A program made the position numbers and the translations under genes. The notes below the pieces were generated by a model. The model did no database searches. It was given only the letters and a program-made list of their open reading frames with translations, and was not told the origin of the DNA. From Fodinibius halophilus (lineage in GTDB: Bacteria; Bacteroidota; Rhodothermia; Balneolales; Balneolaceae): a DNA stretch of 64,000 nt. Positions 37,014 to 46,733 of the stretch are shown one piece after another. How positions within the stretch are numbered: position 1 is the stretch's first letter; each line of letters starts with the position of its first letter. The DNA lies in NCBI RefSeq assembly GCF_011059105.1, contig NZ_JAALLS010000001.1, forward strand, positions 186,001 through 250,000, written 5' to 3'.

Positions 37014-37769
37014 ATGAAACAGTTTATTTCGTTTATTCTCTTTTTATTCATCATAAGCTCTTCTATTGTTGCTCAGAATTTTGATCGAGAAGCATTATTC
37101 CAACCCCAAAAAATGGGAAATGGAAATATTTTGATTGAAGATTTTGAAGATGACTCTGTGGGGACTCTCCCCAAACGGTGGTATAACCGAGATGCTGATT
37201 TTCGTGTTGTTGCCTCATCAAAGCAGGAGCAGAGCTTATACAAATATGAAATACGTCAAGAAGAGGGAAATAAGTATCTACACTACAATGGCATGAAGGT
37301 ACGGCATCTCACTTATCCGCTAAAGAACAAGGATGGAATAAATATTTATGACACGTCTATATTAAGCTGGAAATGGCGGGTTCATAAATTGCCTAAAGGG
37401 GCCAATGAAGATATCAATGGCAAAAATGATACGGCTGCCAGTTTATACGTGGTATTTGAAATGGGGCGTATTGCTCTGTTTAAAAAAGTGCCAAAGTCAA
37501 TTAGATATACATGGAGCTCTACCTTAGAACCGGGCACGAATACGTCAAAATTATTTGGCAATCAGCAGATTTTAGTACTTGAATCAGGCGATAATGAGAT
37601 GGGCAAATGGAAAACGTTTGAGCGAAATATCGTAGAAGATTATCGACGCTTGTTTGGGGATGATCCTCCAGCAAAGCCCTTAGCTATTTTACTAATGAGT
37701 GATGGTGACAGTATGAAAGATAATGCTATAGCAGATTACGATGACATTATTCTAAAAACCAAAGAATAG
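37014..37769 (+). CDS. Secreted DUF3047 protein
   Basis: A 251-residue protein with a signal peptide (about 1-20, ending SIVAQ). It starts with ILIEDFEDDSVGTLPKRWYNR, and LSWKWRVHKLP lies near 120; the rest is a beta-sandwich-like pattern ending in IADYDDIIL. These features match DUF3047, a family of exported proteins of unknown role. It lies 90 bases before an MMPL-type transporter gene on the same strand, so the two may act together in the periplasm. Confidence 0.82.
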   Translation: MKQFISFILFLFIISSSIVAQNFDREALFQPQKMGNGNILIEDFEDDSVGTLPKRWYNRDADFRVVASSKQEQSLYKYEIRQEEGNKYLHYNGMKVRHLTYPLKNKDGINIYDTSILSWKWRVHKLPKGANEDINGKNDTAASLYVVFEMGRIALFKKVPKSIRYTWSSTLEPGTNTSKLFGNQQILVLESGDNEMGKWKTFERNIVEDYRRLFGDDPPAKPLAILLMSDGDSMKDNAIADYDDIILKTKE

Positions 37770-37859
37770 TTCTTGGCAGGCTTTGGAAGAGGACTAAATA
37801 ATTTCATCGAAAATGGTTAAGTTCTGCGCTGATCTACTGAACTTTTACATGGCGTTCAA

Positions 37860-40382
37860 ATGAAAAAGATTTTACAATTATTTCGTCCTCTTGTTGGATT
37901 AAACTATTCTAAACCCTACTGGGTTTTAGGAGGCACTATTTTGCTAGCCGTTATATTGGGAAATTTTGCGGTTCAGCTTAAAATTGATACTGATCTTGCA
38001 AATCTTCTTCCCGAGAAAAACCCCCACGTAAAAGCACTTGATGAACTTCAGGCAACAGTGGGTGGTGAGACTACTATGGAAGTAGTTATTAAATCTCCAA
38101 GTTTTGAGGATAACAAAACCTTTGCCCGTGACCTTATTCAAAAGAGTTTAAAACTCTATGATGATAAGAAAGATGCTTATTTCTTAGAACGTGCAGAATT
38201 TCGGAAGAATACTGAATTTCTGCAAGACAATGCCCTCTATTTTGCGACCTCCGATGAACTTTCTGATATAAAAGAATATCTGCGAAAAGAGATTAAGAGT
38301 GCCAAAGAGGAGGCAAATCCGTTTTTAGTCAGTTTTGATGAGGAGGAAGAGGACTCTGCTGATAATGATGAAATGGCAGATTTTGAAGAAAGTTATGATG
38401 CACTTATTCCTTCCGAATATCCGATAAGCCCGGATAGTACCGTAATGAAGGTTACCTTCTATCCTACCGGTTCCAAGAGTGACTTAAGCTATTTGCGAAG
38501 AATGTTCAGTTCCTACGATTCGTTGCTAGCTGAGATGGATCCTGCCTCTTATAACAAGGAGATGGAAGTGCAGTATGGCGGACGGTTGAAGCGGCATATG
38601 GCTGAAATAAACTCCATTATGGGAGATGTATTCAGCAGTTTTGCAACCGGTATTTCAAGTGTCATTATTTTGGTAATGGTTTATTTCTCATTTAAGAAAT
38701 ATCTCAATTACCGGAGGGGGAACAGCAAGGGGAAAGATCATGGAGTTTGGGAGCATCTGCTTAGATTACCGGTACCGGCGCTGGTGATTGGTATACCGTT
38801 GTTGATCAGTCTCTGTTGGACTTTTGGCGTAACCTATTTTATTCTTGGTTCCCTCAATACTATGACATCGGTGCTTTTTGTTATCCTTTTTGGGATGGGG
38901 ATCGATTACGGTATCCACTTTTATGCCCGTTATATCGAGTTTCGAGTCGAAGATACTCCCATTCTTGAGGCGCTTCACAAAACCTATGACAATACGGGTT
39001 CTGCCATTGTGGTAAGTGGATTAACAACCGCTTTTTCGCTTTTTGTACTAATACTAGCCCAGTTTAGAGGGTTTTCTGAGTTTGGTTTTATTGCCGGTTC
39101 TGGTATCATTCTGGCCCTTGCCTGTATGCTATTTGTGATGCCTGCATTACTGGTGATTTTTGAACGGTATAATTGGATTGTATTCAATGAACGTATAGTG
39201 GATGAAAGTACCGCCGAGCAAAAGGAATCATTATTTACACGATTCCCGATGTCGCGTTCTATTGTTGTAATGGGACTATTGATTTCTGTAATAGTTGGCA
39301 TGAATTTTCAACAGCTGGGCTTTCAGTACGATTTTGGAGAGCTGGAACCCGAATTCCCTGAATATGAAGAGTATAAAAAAGTTGCGGGACAAGTTTCTTC
39401 ATCCGACAAAAGAAACCCTGCTTATATTCTTGCAGATAATCAAAAGCAGGTACTGCAAATCATGGAGAAACTGCGTCATAAGATGAAGAGTGATACCACA
39501 AGTCCAACAATTTTAGATGTGGAAGCACTGCCGGAACGTTTTCCACCTACAGATAAAAACGCTCGGGAAAAGCTCAAAGAGATTGCAACAGTTAGAGAGC
39601 TTCTTGATGATCCTTTTCTTAGGGACCAAGAGGATGCACAGTTGGATAAATTGCGTAGAGCAGCCCAAACAACGCAACAGCTTAAAATCAGTCAGATGCC
39701 CGATTACTTTAAGAGTCGTTTTTTAACTAAGCAGGGTGATATTGGTAATTTTGTGATTGCCTATCCGAGTGTAGGGTTGGCAGACGGAGAGCAGTCCATT
39801 GCTTTTAAAAATGATGTAGGTAAGGTCACCCTCGATAGTGGTGAAACCTTTTATGCAGCAAGTACATCGATCATCGCGGCTGAGATGCTTGAGCTAATGC
39901 GTAAGGAAAGCCCATGGATGGTAGGGGCAACATTCTTTATGGTTTTTATATTAATGTATTTTGCTTTCCGGTCTTTACGATGGACACTTATTGCCATGCT
40001 ACCTCTTACGGTTGGACTGCTATGGCTGTTTGGAATTATGATGCTTACCGGGATGATGTTCAACTTTTATAATTTGGTAGTACTACCAGCCATATTGGGG
40101 ATTGGTGAAGATAACGGGGTCCACTTGGCGCATCGCTATAGAGAAGAAGGAAAAAGCAGTATGTGGGATGTCCTTTCAAGCACAGGTCAACATGTCACTA
40201 TTGGTTCTATCACTACCATGTTAGGTTTTGCCGGGCTATTGTTAACAAATCATCCGGGATTACAATCGATAGGAACAATAGCTGTTATTGGTATTGGCAT
40301 GACACTGGTTACTGCCCTTACCTTTTTACCGGCACTGATTCAGTGGCTCGAAGACCGAAATTGGATACGGTTTAGTGAGTAG
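37860..40382 (+). CDS. MMPL/RND-superfamily membrane transporter
   Basis: An 840-residue protein with the duplicated RND layout: a first helix at about 22-42, a periplasmic domain to about 255, helices 2-6 near 258-430, then a second half with a helix near 470, a periplasmic domain and helices near 690-835. Paired motifs GMGIDYGIHFYARY and GIGEDNGVHLAHRY mark helix 4 of each half and carry the proton-relay acids. Relatives export lipids (HpnN, MmpL). An acidic insert EEEEDSADNDE lies near 160. The substrate is unknown; DUF3047 is the nearest neighbour. Confidence 0.87.
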   Translation: MKKILQLFRPLVGLNYSKPYWVLGGTILLAVILGNFAVQLKIDTDLANLLPEKNPHVKALDELQATVGGETTMEVVIKSPSFEDNKTFARDLIQKSLKLYDDKKDAYFLERAEFRKNTEFLQDNALYFATSDELSDIKEYLRKEIKSAKEEANPFLVSFDEEEEDSADNDEMADFEESYDALIPSEYPISPDSTVMKVTFYPTGSKSDLSYLRRMFSSYDSLLAEMDPASYNKEMEVQYGGRLKRHMAEINSIMGDVFSSFATGISSVIILVMVYFSFKKYLNYRRGNSKGKDHGVWEHLLRLPVPALVIGIPLLISLCWTFGVTYFILGSLNTMTSVLFVILFGMGIDYGIHFYARYIEFRVEDTPILEALHKTYDNTGSAIVVSGLTTAFSLFVLILAQFRGFSEFGFIAGSGIILALACMLFVMPALLVIFERYNWIVFNERIVDESTAEQKESLFTRFPMSRSIVVMGLLISVIVGMNFQQLGFQYDFGELEPEFPEYEEYKKVAGQVSSSDKRNPAYILADNQKQVLQIMEKLRHKMKSDTTSPTILDVEALPERFPPTDKNAREKLKEIATVRELLDDPFLRDQEDAQLDKLRRAAQTTQQLKISQMPDYFKSRFLTKQGDIGNFVIAYPSVGLADGEQSIAFKNDVGKVTLDSGETFYAASTSIIAAEMLELMRKESPWMVGATFFMVFILMYFAFRSLRWTLIAMLPLTVGLLWLFGIMMLTGMMFNFYNLVVLPAILGIGEDNGVHLAHRYREEGKSSMWDVLSSTGQHVTIGSITTMLGFAGLLLTNHPGLQSIGTIAVIGIGMTLVTALTFLPALIQWLEDRNWIRFSE

Positions 40383-40646
40383 TAAGAAACAATCTGAGTA
40401 TTGGAACGTAGATTTTAGGCATCGGAATCAGGCCTTACAGTTAGCGGTATTCGGTGATTCATTCATTATAAGAAGGATCAGAAGCCATTTACCGATAGAG
40501 GGGATGTTACTGTTTCTTGTTGTGCTTAATCCTTATCTCCTTGCAATGCGTTACAGGCAATATAGTGTCTTATAGCAAAGTACTGCAATTCAGCAGGAAG
40601 AATGCTAACTCCGGTTCTCAGTATCCAATATCCTGCATCCTTAGAC

Positions 40647-42161
40647 CTACTGCTTCCAGAAAGTAGGAGTGAAGATTAGGAGCACAGTAAATATTTCAAG
40701 TCGCCCAATCATCATAAATAAAATAAGCACCCATTTACCGATGTAGGGTATCTGGGCATAATTATCCGTTGGTCCAAACTCTCCCCAACCGGGACCGATA
40801 TTGCCCAGGCAGGCGATACTTGCCCCAATGGCTGATTGCATATCATATCCCATTACAGACATGATGAGAGCACCTACTCCAAATACCATTAGGTAGAGTA
40901 CAAAAAAGCTGAGCACTGTTCGTTGGATATCCGAATCTACTGTTTTGTCTCCAATGCGAATAGGGAGAATTGCTTTAGGATGAACAATCTGTTTAATTTC
41001 GCGAAATGAGTTACGAATGATAATCATCCAGCGAATCATTTTAACACCACCACCGGTTGAGCCTGCACAACCTCCTGTAAAAAAGAGAAGGAACAGGAAG
41101 AACGCCCCCAGCGTATGCCAGACCTCATAATTATCTGTACCAAAACCTGTAGTAGTAACAATGGATACCACCTGGAATGAACCATACCTGATGGCACTGC
41201 CAATAGAATATTGGTTAAAAAGCCAGAGTGAGGTGCTAACTACGATGACACTTATGAAGGTAATGAGTGCGTAAAAGCGCATTTCTCGGTTATCAAAAAA
41301 GGATTTTACATCTCCTTTCAACAATCGAAAGTGCATGGCAAAGTTGATGCCCGCAATAAACATGAAAATGGTTATAATGGTATCTATATAGACAGAGTCA
41401 AAGGCCTCAATACTGGCATTTTTGGTAGAAAATCCTCCGGTAGCCATTGTTGCAAAAGCATGGTTTATAGCGTCAAACCAGTCCATGCTGGGGTGCACCC
41501 AGAGCAGTAAGAACTCGACCCCTGTGAAGGCCACATATACGCCCCACAGCAGTTTGGCAGTTTCCTGGACCCGCGGAGTGAGTTTGTCCGTAGTGGGGCC
41601 GGGTGATTCAGCCTGGAACAGCTGCATACCACCGACTCCTAAAAGTGGAAGGATGGCCAGGGTCAATACAATAATTCCCATACCGCCGAGCCAGTGTGCA
41701 AGCGAACGCCAGAACAGAATACTATAGGGCAGGCTTTCTATTTGTGGATTGACAAAACCATCGCTAGTCGTGCCGTTAAAAATAGTAGCTCCGGTTGTGG
41801 TGAGACCACTCATTGTTTCAAAGACGGCATCGGTATAACTAGGAAGAATTCCGGAAATAACAAAGGGAAGGGCACCTACAAGAGAAAGAAACAGCCAGGT
41901 AAGGCTTACAACCAGGAAACCTTCCCGAACCCGGAGTTCATGTTCAGGTTTAAAGGAGTAGTACAGCGCACCACCCACAACAAATGCAATGGATGCTGAG
42001 TATAGAAAGGTATGCCAAACATCCTCACCGTAAATAAAGGCGATGAGCATGGGTATAAGCAGTGCAAATCCCAGGAAAAAAATAAAGGAACCCAATATGC
42101 CAAAAACAGTGCCTAAATTGAATTGGGCTCGATTGGCACTGTGAAGAACTGATTTCCGCAT
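40647..42161 (-). CDS. trkH: Trk-type potassium uptake channel TrkH
   Basis: A 504-residue membrane protein with four M1-P-M2 repeats. Selectivity-filter-like segments include SGLTTTGATIF near 121, MATGGFSTKN near 238, VTTTGFGTDNYE near 340 and the terminal CLGNIGPGWGEFG. The loop GGCAGSTGGGVKMIRW is a TrkH hallmark. It imports K+ with the cytoplasmic regulator TrkA. Its start overlaps the trkA stop by one base (TAATG). Confidence 0.94.
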   Translation of the reverse strand: MRKSVLHSANRAQFNLGTVFGILGSFIFFLGFALLIPMLIAFIYGEDVWHTFLYSASIAFVVGGALYYSFKPEHELRVREGFLVVSLTWLFLSLVGALPFVISGILPSYTDAVFETMSGLTTTGATIFNGTTSDGFVNPQIESLPYSILFWRSLAHWLGGMGIIVLTLAILPLLGVGGMQLFQAESPGPTTDKLTPRVQETAKLLWGVYVAFTGVEFLLLWVHPSMDWFDAINHAFATMATGGFSTKNASIEAFDSVYIDTIITIFMFIAGINFAMHFRLLKGDVKSFFDNREMRFYALITFISVIVVSTSLWLFNQYSIGSAIRYGSFQVVSIVTTTGFGTDNYEVWHTLGAFFLFLLFFTGGCAGSTGGGVKMIRWMIIIRNSFREIKQIVHPKAILPIRIGDKTVDSDIQRTVLSFFVLYLMVFGVGALIMSVMGYDMQSAIGASIACLGNIGPGWGEFGPTDNYAQIPYIGKWVLILFMMIGRLEIFTVLLIFTPTFWKQ

Positions 42162-43510
42162 TATTTAAATAATGAAGTTACTTTTTCAATGGCATTTGGA
42201 AGACAAAAAATAATAACACGATCTTCAGCTTGTATTTGGGATTGGCCGGTAGCAATATCTGTGGATCCATCGCTGAGTATTCCTCCAACAACACAACCTT
42301 CCGGGAATTTTATCTTACGGATAGGTTTTTTAGTGATTTTTGAGCCTGGAGCAGCTTGTAGTTCAATAACCTCGGCCTTGGTCCCTTGTAACGCTGTTAC
42401 CGAAATAACACGTCCGCCCCGTACATGACGGTGAATTTCATTAGAAGCTGCAGACTTTTTATTGATAGCTGCATCGAGTCCGATCGTTTGACTTAGCGGG
42501 ATATAATCCGATTTGGATACCAGAGCCACAGTTTTTTGTACTTCCAGGTGTTTGGCCATCAGACAGGAGATAATATTTGACTCCTCATCATCGGTTACCG
42601 AAATAAAGGCATCCGTATCTGTGATACCCTCTGTGGCAAGCAGGTCGGGATCCGTCGGGTTCCCATTTAATACCAACACATCTTTTAGCTCATGGGCCAA
42701 ATCAACAGCCTTGTCATGATCGGGTTCAATAAGTTTGATATTCCAGTTTTTCTCTTCACGGCATAGAATGCGGGCAATCATAGATCCAATGGGAGTGCCC
42801 CCGGCGATCATAATGCGATTGATTTCTACATTGGGTTTGCCTGATGTTTTTACGACATCCGGAATCTCTTCAGTTTTGGCCAGTACAAATATTTGATCTA
42901 AGGCCCGTATTTGCACAGAACCACTGGGTATGATCGTAAGTCCTCTACGAGAAATAGCTACCACGCGAAAGGTAATTTCCGGGTATTCCTCGGCATATTT
43001 AATAAGAGATTTTCCGACAAGGGGAGAGTCCTTGCCAATGCGAAGACCAATCATCTGCATCTTTCCGTCTGCCAGATTGATAAGGTCGCTGGCGGATGCC
43101 CGCTTAACAAGTCGTACAATTTCTTGGGCAGCACTTTGTTCGGGATGGATAAGAACATCAATACCCAGGTCTGTAGACTTTAGAGGGGCGTTGGGACGTG
43201 ATAATTCGTCGCTGCGAATGCGGGCGATAACCATCTTAGCCCCAAGGCGCTTGCTCATCATGGAAGCAATCATATTCACTTCATCGATGCTGGTAACAGC
43301 AATCATGATGTCGGCATCTTTAACCCCGGTGTCTACAAGATCTTTTGCAGAAGTAGCATTTCCTTCATGACATAAGACATCCAGGTTTTCTGAAACTTTA
43401 TCTAAGCAATCTTTATCGCGGTCGAGCACAATGACGTCATGTTTCTCCTGTGAAAGTACACTGGCCAAGTCATAACCAATTTCGCCCGCCCCAATTATAA
43501 CTATTTTCAA
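42161..43510 (-). CDS. trkA: Trk potassium-uptake regulatory protein TrkA
   Basis: A 449-residue cytoplasmic protein with two RCK halves, each an NAD(H)-binding Rossmann domain plus a TrkA-C domain. The first dinucleotide site is IIGAGEIGYDLA at 4-15; the second starts at IMIAGGTPIGSMIAR near 234 and is shifted from the ideal GxGxxG. It forms the gating ring of TrkH. It is the first gene of the trkA-trkH pair and is divergent from mgtE. Confidence 0.94.
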   Translation of the reverse strand: MKIVIIGAGEIGYDLASVLSQEKHDVIVLDRDKDCLDKVSENLDVLCHEGNATSAKDLVDTGVKDADIMIAVTSIDEVNMIASMMSKRLGAKMVIARIRSDELSRPNAPLKSTDLGIDVLIHPEQSAAQEIVRLVKRASASDLINLADGKMQMIGLRIGKDSPLVGKSLIKYAEEYPEITFRVVAISRRGLTIIPSGSVQIRALDQIFVLAKTEEIPDVVKTSGKPNVEINRIMIAGGTPIGSMIARILCREEKNWNIKLIEPDHDKAVDLAHELKDVLVLNGNPTDPDLLATEGITDTDAFISVTDDEESNIISCLMAKHLEVQKTVALVSKSDYIPLSQTIGLDAAINKKSAASNEIHRHVRGGRVISVTALQGTKAEVIELQAAPGSKITKKPIRKIKFPEGCVVGGILSDGSTDIATGQSQIQAEDRVIIFCLPNAIEKVTSLFK

Positions 43511-43822
43511 ATCTGAAATCTTATTTTGTTGAAAAGTATGCTAAAAGTCCCAAAGTGAGACGAAAATCGCAACACTCGTGGCATAATATGATCAGAATTA
43601 CTGATAATAGAAGTAATCGTAAAGTATACTCTTTTTTAGGCTAACACCAATGGGATTATAATGCGTATTTCTGTTTTTAAGCAGACTGTTAATTTGCTAT
43701 TATCATTACATTCAACATTGGTCTTTTTTTGTGATATTCTGCCAGCTCTTTGTACATTCCGAACGATAAATGACAGAGTTTAAACTATTTGCTAATACAT
43801 TAATCGGTAAGGCATCATTCCA
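43511..43822. other. Divergent promoter region between trkA and mgtE
   Basis: 312 bases with no gene. It must carry the outward promoters of both ion-transport units. I see AT-rich stretches and T runs (around 43630 and 43724) but no M-box riboswitch or other motif I can name. Confidence 0.4.
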
Positions 43823-45205
43823 ATGATTGTGCACCTGCTAAAACCTGAATTTGAGGAGCTGATAGAAGAAAAGGACTGGGTGGCCCTCAAAGACATACTC
43901 AACGATGTTCCGGCAGTTGATGTGGCCGAATTGTTAGAGGAGTTTGATGCGGAGATATCGATCGTCATCTTTCGTTTGCTTAAGAAACAGAAAGCTGCTG
44001 ATGTATTTACATACCTGAGTTCGGGTAAAGGGCTGGAGCTGATGAATATGTTTACGGCTCAGCAGCTCAGCGAAGTGATGTCGAACTTGGAGCCTGATGA
44101 GCGAGTAGCGCTGATGGAAGAACTGCCGGGTCACCTAACCCAGCGGGTGATGAACTCGATGAAGGCCGACGATCGTAAACTGGTGCAGCAGCTGTTGGGA
44201 TATCCCGATGAAAGTGTGGGCCGCTTGATGACCCCCCGATATGTAAAGGTGAAAAAGCACTGGACCATCCAAAAAGCGATGGAACATATCCGAAATTTTG
44301 GCCACAGTGTAGAAACAGTAAACGTTATCTATGTAGTGGATGCAAATGAACACCTTATTGATGATCTTCGCTTGAATCAACTTATTTTGGCCGATACCGA
44401 AGCCCGTATCGAAACGCTGATGGATGAAAGCTTTGAGGCCTTAAGTGCATTTGATGATCAGGAAGATGCCGTAAAAATGTTGAGTAAGTACGATCGCGTA
44501 GCCATGCCGGTTGTAGATTCTGATGGCATTTTGGTTGGGATCGTAACCGTCGATGATGTCATCGATGTTGCCGAAGAGGAAACGACCGAGGATATGCAGC
44601 TAATGGCCGGAATGGATGCTCTGGATAATTACTATTCGCAGACTACGATTTTTGAAATGGTCAAAAAGCGTATTGGCTGGCTGGCTTTTTTATTTATCGG
44701 TCAGCTTTTTACGACAACGGCAATGGGGGCATATGAAAGTGTTATCGCCAATGCTGTAATATTATCGCTGTTTGTACCGATGATTATATCTACCGGGGGT
44801 AATTCAGGATCACAGGCGGCCACTTTGATTATCCGCGCTATTTCTACCGATGATATTGATATGAATGAATGGCTTAAAGTATTGGGTCGCGAACTGTTAT
44901 CCGGATTGATGCTCGGGGGAATTATGGCCATAATCGGTTTCTTTGTGATACTGAGTTGGGGATATTTTGCGAGTGATGCTGCAACGCAAGAATTAGTACT
45001 TACAGCACTGGTTGTGGGGCTTAGCCTTATTGGAGTTGTACTATGGGGAAATCTAAGCGGCTCTATGTTACCTTTTGTATTGTCAAAAATGGGATTGGAT
45101 CCCGCCGTAACATCAGCCCCTTTTGTATCTACACTTAGTGATGTTACTGGAATAATTATTTATTTTTCGATTGCGATTGCCTTACTTGAAGGCGTGGTAC
45201 TTTAA
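43823..45205 (+). CDS. mgtE: MgtE-type magnesium transporter
   Basis: A 460-residue protein in the MgtE order: an N-terminal helical repeat domain (about 1-135, with LEPDERVALMEELP), a CBS-domain pair (about 140-265, VGRLMTPRYVKV and YDRVAMPVVDSDG), a plug helix, and five membrane helices (about 290-460). STGGNSGSQAATLIIRA near 323 and the acidic pore residue region in the last helices are conserved. The CBS pair senses cytosolic Mg2+ and closes the pore. Confidence 0.95.
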   Translation: MIVHLLKPEFEELIEEKDWVALKDILNDVPAVDVAELLEEFDAEISIVIFRLLKKQKAADVFTYLSSGKGLELMNMFTAQQLSEVMSNLEPDERVALMEELPGHLTQRVMNSMKADDRKLVQQLLGYPDESVGRLMTPRYVKVKKHWTIQKAMEHIRNFGHSVETVNVIYVVDANEHLIDDLRLNQLILADTEARIETLMDESFEALSAFDDQEDAVKMLSKYDRVAMPVVDSDGILVGIVTVDDVIDVAEEETTEDMQLMAGMDALDNYYSQTTIFEMVKKRIGWLAFLFIGQLFTTTAMGAYESVIANAVILSLFVPMIISTGGNSGSQAATLIIRAISTDDIDMNEWLKVLGRELLSGLMLGGIMAIIGFFVILSWGYFASDAATQELVLTALVVGLSLIGVVLWGNLSGSMLPFVLSKMGLDPAVTSAPFVSTLSDVTGIIIYFSIAIALLEGVVL

Positions 45206-45235
45206 AAAAAAGATAAAACGTTAGAGCGCATACTC

Positions 45236-46084
45236 ATGAAACAGTATCTGGATTTAGTAAGTAACGTATTAGAACATGGAACGAGGAAAGAAAATCGGAC
45301 GGGTGTTGATACGATTTCGAAGTTCTCGGAATTCTACAAAGTAGATCTTTCCGAAGGATTTCCATTGTTGACCACCAAGAAGGTGTATTTTCGATCGGTT
45401 ATTCTTGAGATGTTGTGGTACTTAAGGGGAGAAGATCATATCCGATGGTTACGAGATGAAAACGATTGTCATATTTGGGATGACTGGGCCAATGACGATG
45501 GGCATGTAGGCCCGATCTACCCAGTGCTGTGGCGACGGTTTCCTTATTACGAAGAAGAGGAGATCCGATTCGAAGGAGATGCTTCTCACATCTGCAAAAC
45601 CATGTGTGTAAAGAAAGAGTTTGACCAGGTGGAGCGAGCTATCAAGATGCTCAAAGAAAATCCAAACAGCCGACGTATTGTGGTGAGTGCTTGGCATCCG
45701 GGCTTACTAAAACAGATGGCACTGCCGCCTTGCCATATTATGTATGTCTTTAATGTTACTGATGGGAAGTTAAACTGCCATCTGACACAGCGATCGGGTG
45801 ATATTGCTTTGGGAGTACCATTTAACCTGGCTTGTTATTCTGCACTTACAATGGCCATTGCCAACGAGGTTGGGTTGGAATATGGTGAATTTGCCCATAC
45901 TATTGTTGATGCTCATATCTATGAAAACCATGTGGATGGGTTAAAGGAACAGCTGAAACGAGAGCCGCGTCCACTGCCTACTTTGGAAATTGCCGACAAG
46001 CCGGTAGATGAGCTCGAATTTGAAGACTTCACCCTAAAGGGATATGACCCGCATCCGGTAATAAAATTTGAGGTAGCAGTATGA
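45236..46084 (+). CDS. thyA: Thymidylate synthase
   Basis: ThyA methylates dUMP using methylene-tetrahydrofolate. The 282-residue protein has NRTGVDTISKF near 20, the nucleophile Cys166 in PPCHIMYVF, QRSGDIALGVPFNLACYSAL near 182 and DAHIYENH near 221. The length is normal. Its last four bases overlap folA, which regenerates tetrahydrofolate after the reaction, so the two activities are made together. Confidence 0.96.
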   Translation: MKQYLDLVSNVLEHGTRKENRTGVDTISKFSEFYKVDLSEGFPLLTTKKVYFRSVILEMLWYLRGEDHIRWLRDENDCHIWDDWANDDGHVGPIYPVLWRRFPYYEEEEIRFEGDASHICKTMCVKKEFDQVERAIKMLKENPNSRRIVVSAWHPGLLKQMALPPCHIMYVFNVTDGKLNCHLTQRSGDIALGVPFNLACYSALTMAIANEVGLEYGEFAHTIVDAHIYENHVDGLKEQLKREPRPLPTLEIADKPVDELEFEDFTLKGYDPHPVIKFEVAV

Positions 46085-46554
46085 CACTGGCGGCAATAGT
46101 TGCACATGATCCAAACTTAGTGATCGGAAAAGATGGCGATCTTCCGTGGCATTATTCCGAGGATCTCCAATATTTTAAACGCATCACCATGGGGCATCCT
46201 ATGATTATGGGGCGGGTAGTGTTTGAAGAGCTCGATGAGAAACCGCTGCCCGGTCGCGAAAATATTGTATTGAGTCGGTCAAAAGATTATGAGCATGTGC
46301 CTACCTTTTCTTCGATTGATGAGGCAATGGAATATGTTAAGAATCAAGAAATTGTTTTTGTAATCGGTGGTGGAAAGGTCTATCGGCAGTTTATGGATGG
46401 TATTGATAAGCTGTTTGTTACCGAAATAAAGGAATCCTTTGAAGGGGATACTTATTTCCCGGAGTATCGGGATGAGATCGGCACTACATGGAAAGAGGTG
46501 AAGCGCGAGGATAAGCAAGAGCTCGCTTTTGTGGTGTATGAGCGTATGGAATAG
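46081..46554 (+). CDS. folA: Dihydrofolate reductase
   Basis: A 157-residue enzyme with the family motifs in order: VIGKDGDLPWH near 14, the acidic active-site residue in SEDLQYFKRIT (about 25-35), MGHPMIMGR near 36, NIVLSRS near 60 and the NADPH segment VFVIGGGKVYRQF near 94. It is coupled to thyA by an ATGA overlap, the classical arrangement. Confidence 0.96.
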   Translation: MTLAAIVAHDPNLVIGKDGDLPWHYSEDLQYFKRITMGHPMIMGRVVFEELDEKPLPGRENIVLSRSKDYEHVPTFSSIDEAMEYVKNQEIVFVIGGGKVYRQFMDGIDKLFVTEIKESFEGDTYFPEYRDEIGTTWKEVKREDKQELAFVVYERME

Positions 46555-46585
46555 CTGTAGTGAAAATTTTAGAGATATAATTAGA

Positions 46586-46607
46586 CCTGAACTATCGTGA
46601 GTTCAGG
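46586..46607. terminator. Small hairpin between the convergent folA and HD gene
   Basis: CCTGAACT (46586-46593) pairs with AGTTCAGG (46600-46607). There is no strong T run, so termination activity is a guess from its position between converging genes. Confidence 0.35.
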
Positions 46608-46733
46608 CGACTCTGCAGAATAGATGAATATATTTTTTTCTTCCAAGGCAGAATATAAGGTGGAGAATTATATTCTGGGTTCTGATTTCTGGATTCCCCA
46701 GCCTTTTATAATTAAAAATTAACTGCCGTTCTG

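Noticed and set aside
40375-40575. 66-codon open frame after the MMPL gene
   Set aside because: It begins with GTG inside the end of the transporter gene, has no ribosome binding site and resembles no family; the stretch 40383-40646 is best left as empty.
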